This document shows positions 31,740 through 33,619 of a stretch of DNA of 33,619 nt, one piece after another. This stretch comes from Sporosarcina limicola. Lineage in GTDB: Bacteria > Bacillota > Bacilli > Bacillales_A > Planococcaceae. The stretch is from contig NZ_JADBEL010000036.1 of NCBI RefSeq assembly GCF_014873855.1, forward strand, positions 1-33,619. Direction: 5' to 3'. Positions within the stretch are counted from its first letter, which is position 1. Every line of letters begins with the position of its first letter. Both the position numbers and the translations under genes were made by a program. The notes under the pieces were generated by a model. That model made no database searches and was not told the origin of the DNA. It worked only from the letters and a program-made list of their open reading frames with translations.

Positions 31740-32615
31740 ATGACTGAAAAAACAAAGGTCAACGATATAATTATGGGTCTTCGCGATAAAGGTGTAATCG
31801 ATCTCAATGAACATGATATTATTAAACTAGATAGCGGAACTACAGATGGACTTGTTTATACTTTTCTAGAAAACAACATATTTAAATATGTTCTTAAACT
31901 GGATCTCCCACAACAAATAACTTTTGCAGAGGAATTTCTCCATACCTATCAAAATGTTAGTCTGCTGCCTAAGCTTTTTTATACAGATCCCCAAAAGAAG
32001 TTTATTCTGTACTCGTACATTGCAGGTACAACTCATTACAACCGTGGTTCTAAAATAAATTGGATGACTCTTTTAGTCAAAGAATTGTTGAACCAGTACG
32101 AAAAATACGATCAGGATGCAAGTTGGGGAAGATTGGGGGGAATACCACAAAAAACTTGGCATGATTTCAATAGTTGTAGTTTGGAATCGGCATATGTAAA
32201 TATAGGGGATTTATTACCGAACGAGGATTACTTTAAAGTGAAGTTAATAGCTGGGCGAATAGCCACATATGAAAAACAAGAAGTGAAATATTTACTTCAT
32301 GGGGATACCGGTGTTCACAATTTTGTATTTCAAAATCATACTCTAACTGGAATTATAGATCCTTCACCTATGGTTGGCCCTATAATATATGACTTTACTT
32401 ATGCATTTTGTTCATCGCCTGATGATCTGGATTTGGAAACATTATTTTCATCACTTTCTTTCTTTAAACAAGTTCCTATTGAGAAAACGAGAGTTATAGA
32501 CGAAGTTATTTTGCAGCTCTATACACGTATTGGTATTTGTATTAAAGTCCATCCGCATGATTTGCAGGATTACCTTAAAGCATGGAAATATTGGAGAGTC
32601 CATATGCCTTCATGA
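31740..32615 (+). CDS. APH-family phosphotransferase
   Basis: 291 residues with the aminoglycoside phosphotransferase/choline kinase fold. The Brenner motif LLHGDTGVHNF (about 185-195) carries the catalytic Asp and Asn, and the metal-binding Asp is in GIIDPS (about 204). The N-lobe Lys lies in FKYVLKLDL. Members phosphorylate hydroxyls of small molecules, from aminoglycosides and macrolides to homoserine or sugars; this one is not close to a named resistance enzyme as far as I can tell, so resistance should not be assumed. AGGGGG lies about 9 nt before the ATG. Alone between a broken MazG gene and a GNAT gene. Confidence 0.82.
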   Translation: MTEKTKVNDIIMGLRDKGVIDLNEHDIIKLDSGTTDGLVYTFLENNIFKYVLKLDLPQQITFAEEFLHTYQNVSLLPKLFYTDPQKKFILYSYIAGTTHYNRGSKINWMTLLVKELLNQYEKYDQDASWGRLGGIPQKTWHDFNSCSLESAYVNIGDLLPNEDYFKVKLIAGRIATYEKQEVKYLLHGDTGVHNFVFQNHTLTGIIDPSPMVGPIIYDFTYAFCSSPDDLDLETLFSSLSFFKQVPIEKTRVIDEVILQLYTRIGICIKVHPHDLQDYLKAWKYWRVHMPS

Positions 32616-32767
32616 GTAACATCTAGTTACGCATTGTGGTCTATTATCGGTTATGGTAATAAGCTAATCTAATGGACTTTCTAATCTTAGCATCCCTTAA
32701 ACCACTTTCCAAAGCCTTTGAAAAGACGGAGTTGTCAAGAAAAATAAATTAAATCGGGTGGGTAAAA

Positions 32768-33262
32768 ATGTTAATTAGAATTGCTGAACCCAACGATGCA
32801 GCACAGTTAGTGAATCTTATACAACAAGTTGAGAACTCAAACTTTATGTTATTCGAACCAGGAGAACGAACACTATCTGTTGAACAACAAAAGAAACGAA
32901 TTGAATCAATGAAAGAAGAAAAATCGTCAACAATTTTGATAGCTGAAGATAACGGAATAGTAGTTGGCTATTTGGTTGTAATTGGTGGGAATCCAAACCG
33001 AGCTAAACATTCTGTATATCTAGTGATTGGGATTGAGGAAAATTACAGAGGAAAAGGTATAGGGGCTAAGCTTTTTACAAAATTAGATGAATGGGCAAGA
33101 GACCAATATATTCATCGATTAGAGCTGACAGTTATGGTACATAACAAAGCTGCAACCGCCTTATATGAAAAAATGGGATTCGAAATAGAAGGCACAAAAA
33201 GACATTCGCTATTTATTGACGGAAAATATATCGATGAATATTACATGTCTAAACTCATCTAA
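32768..33262 (+). CDS. GNAT-family N-acetyltransferase
   Basis: 164 residues. Starts LIRIAEPNDAAQLVNLI, with the acetyl-CoA loop YRGKGIGAKL (about 98-107), then HRLELTVMVHNKAATALYEKMGF, the C-terminal GNAT signature, and KYIDEYYMSKLI. Close in pattern to Bacillus acetyltransferases of the PhnO/RimI-like branch. Substrate unknown. CGGGTGGG precedes the ATG by about 6 nt. Confidence 0.87.
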   Translation: MLIRIAEPNDAAQLVNLIQQVENSNFMLFEPGERTLSVEQQKKRIESMKEEKSSTILIAEDNGIVVGYLVVIGGNPNRAKHSVYLVIGIEENYRGKGIGAKLFTKLDEWARDQYIHRLELTVMVHNKAATALYEKMGFEIEGTKRHSLFIDGKYIDEYYMSKLI

Positions 33263-33367
33263 CCAATCCTATTTTTTTACGAGATACCGTTATTTTGAAG
33301 GAGAGAAGTACCTTTCCAAGCTTGTGTTTCTAATATTAACGAAAAGTGACTTAAGCGGTGTAAACTG

Positions 33368-33410
33368 TTAACCAATAGTACAGTGAATCAATTTACTGTC
33401 AACTTGTTAA
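33368..33410. other. Imperfect dyad in the terminal intergenic stretch
   Basis: TTAACCAATAGTACAGTGAAT and TTTACTGTCAACTTGTTAA form an imperfect inverted repeat, with a TATGAT (33415-33420) just after it. It may be the operator and promoter of a gene beyond the window. Nothing else was recognised in 33263-33619. Confidence 0.3.
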
Positions 33411-33619
33411 ATGTTATGATTATTACATTGGAAACCACTTGCCTTCGCATGAAGAGAGAGAATTCAAAACCTTCGTTAAGAGTGGATGGAATTTGTAGAG
33501 TATTATTAAAGAAAGAGAAATGAACCTGAATTATTCACCGAATATTTATAACGGGCTGTTAGCCCCTATCCAATAAGCTTTCTGGGTCTTTGCTTGTGCA
33601 TGAAATAAATGAAAAAAGA

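Noticed and set aside
31740..32615. Calling the APH-family gene an aminoglycoside resistance gene
   Set aside because: Only fold motifs are visible; the family is broad and no specific resistance enzyme is recognisable.

Overview
The window looks like a chromosomal segment of a low-GC, spore-forming Gram-positive bacterium of the Bacillales, most plausibly the Sporosarcina/Psychrobacillus/Lysinibacillus neighbourhood. The reasons are AT-rich DNA, strong AGGAGG-type ribosome binding sites, frequent TTG/GTG starts, an ileS gene behind a T-box leader, a BclB-type spore-surface protein and Bacillus-type type I toxin modules. The genus is inference. It is an accessory region: no ribosomal or core-division operon, many single genes, and many decayed ones.

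Layout. 1-150: 3' end (domains V and VI) of a group II intron. 150-1270: two tandem type I toxin-antitoxin modules, each with a 27-residue holin-like toxin on the + strand and a convergent antisense RNA on the - strand driven by a consensus promoter. A third antisense promoter next to the intron implies a third module, interrupted by the intron. 1550-2745: HAD hydrolase and small P-loop kinase. 2746-3500: debris (toxin-module remnant, C-terminal fragment of a lost protein, terminator, possible 13-codon peptide). 3520-7219: MacB-type ABC exporter pair and a zinc-free MDR/enoyl-reductase-like enzyme.

7383-12165: a likely spore-surface island. A BclB-domain protein and a coiled-coil protein on the - strand diverge from four + strand genes (Cys-rich beta protein, Ig-like protein, small helical protein, long coiled coil). 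The intergenic region holds a perfect 17-bp inverted repeat and a SigK-like promoter. It ends in another toxin-module remnant.

12413-19464: N-terminal aroA fragment, two GNAT acetyltransferases, a dicarboxylate/glutamate-type symporter, a pRiA4b ORF3-domain protein, an isochorismatase-like hydrolase and a frameshifted HAD hydrolase. 19596-22292: divergent chromate (chrA) and arsenite (arsB) efflux genes. 22411-22806: coiled-coil protein built on a 21-bp tandem repeat. 22968-23400: erythromycin-esterase remnant. 23431-26873: T-box-controlled type 2 isoleucyl-tRNA synthetase. 26955-28361: TetR regulator and alpha/beta hydrolase, each preceded by a matching 23-bp operator. 28407-33262: histidine phosphatase fragment, small membrane-anchored protein, a third toxin-like module in reverse orientation fused to the 5' end of a DUF4179 gene, a LOG-family protein, a frameshifted MazG-like gene, an APH-family kinase and a GNAT acetyltransferase.

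The most interesting signal is the dispersed type I toxin-antitoxin family: two intact copies, one apparently split by a terminator-targeting intron, two decayed copies at 2.8 and 12.2 kb, and an unrelated-sequence module with the same architecture at 29.2-29.45 kb. The spore-surface island is the second.
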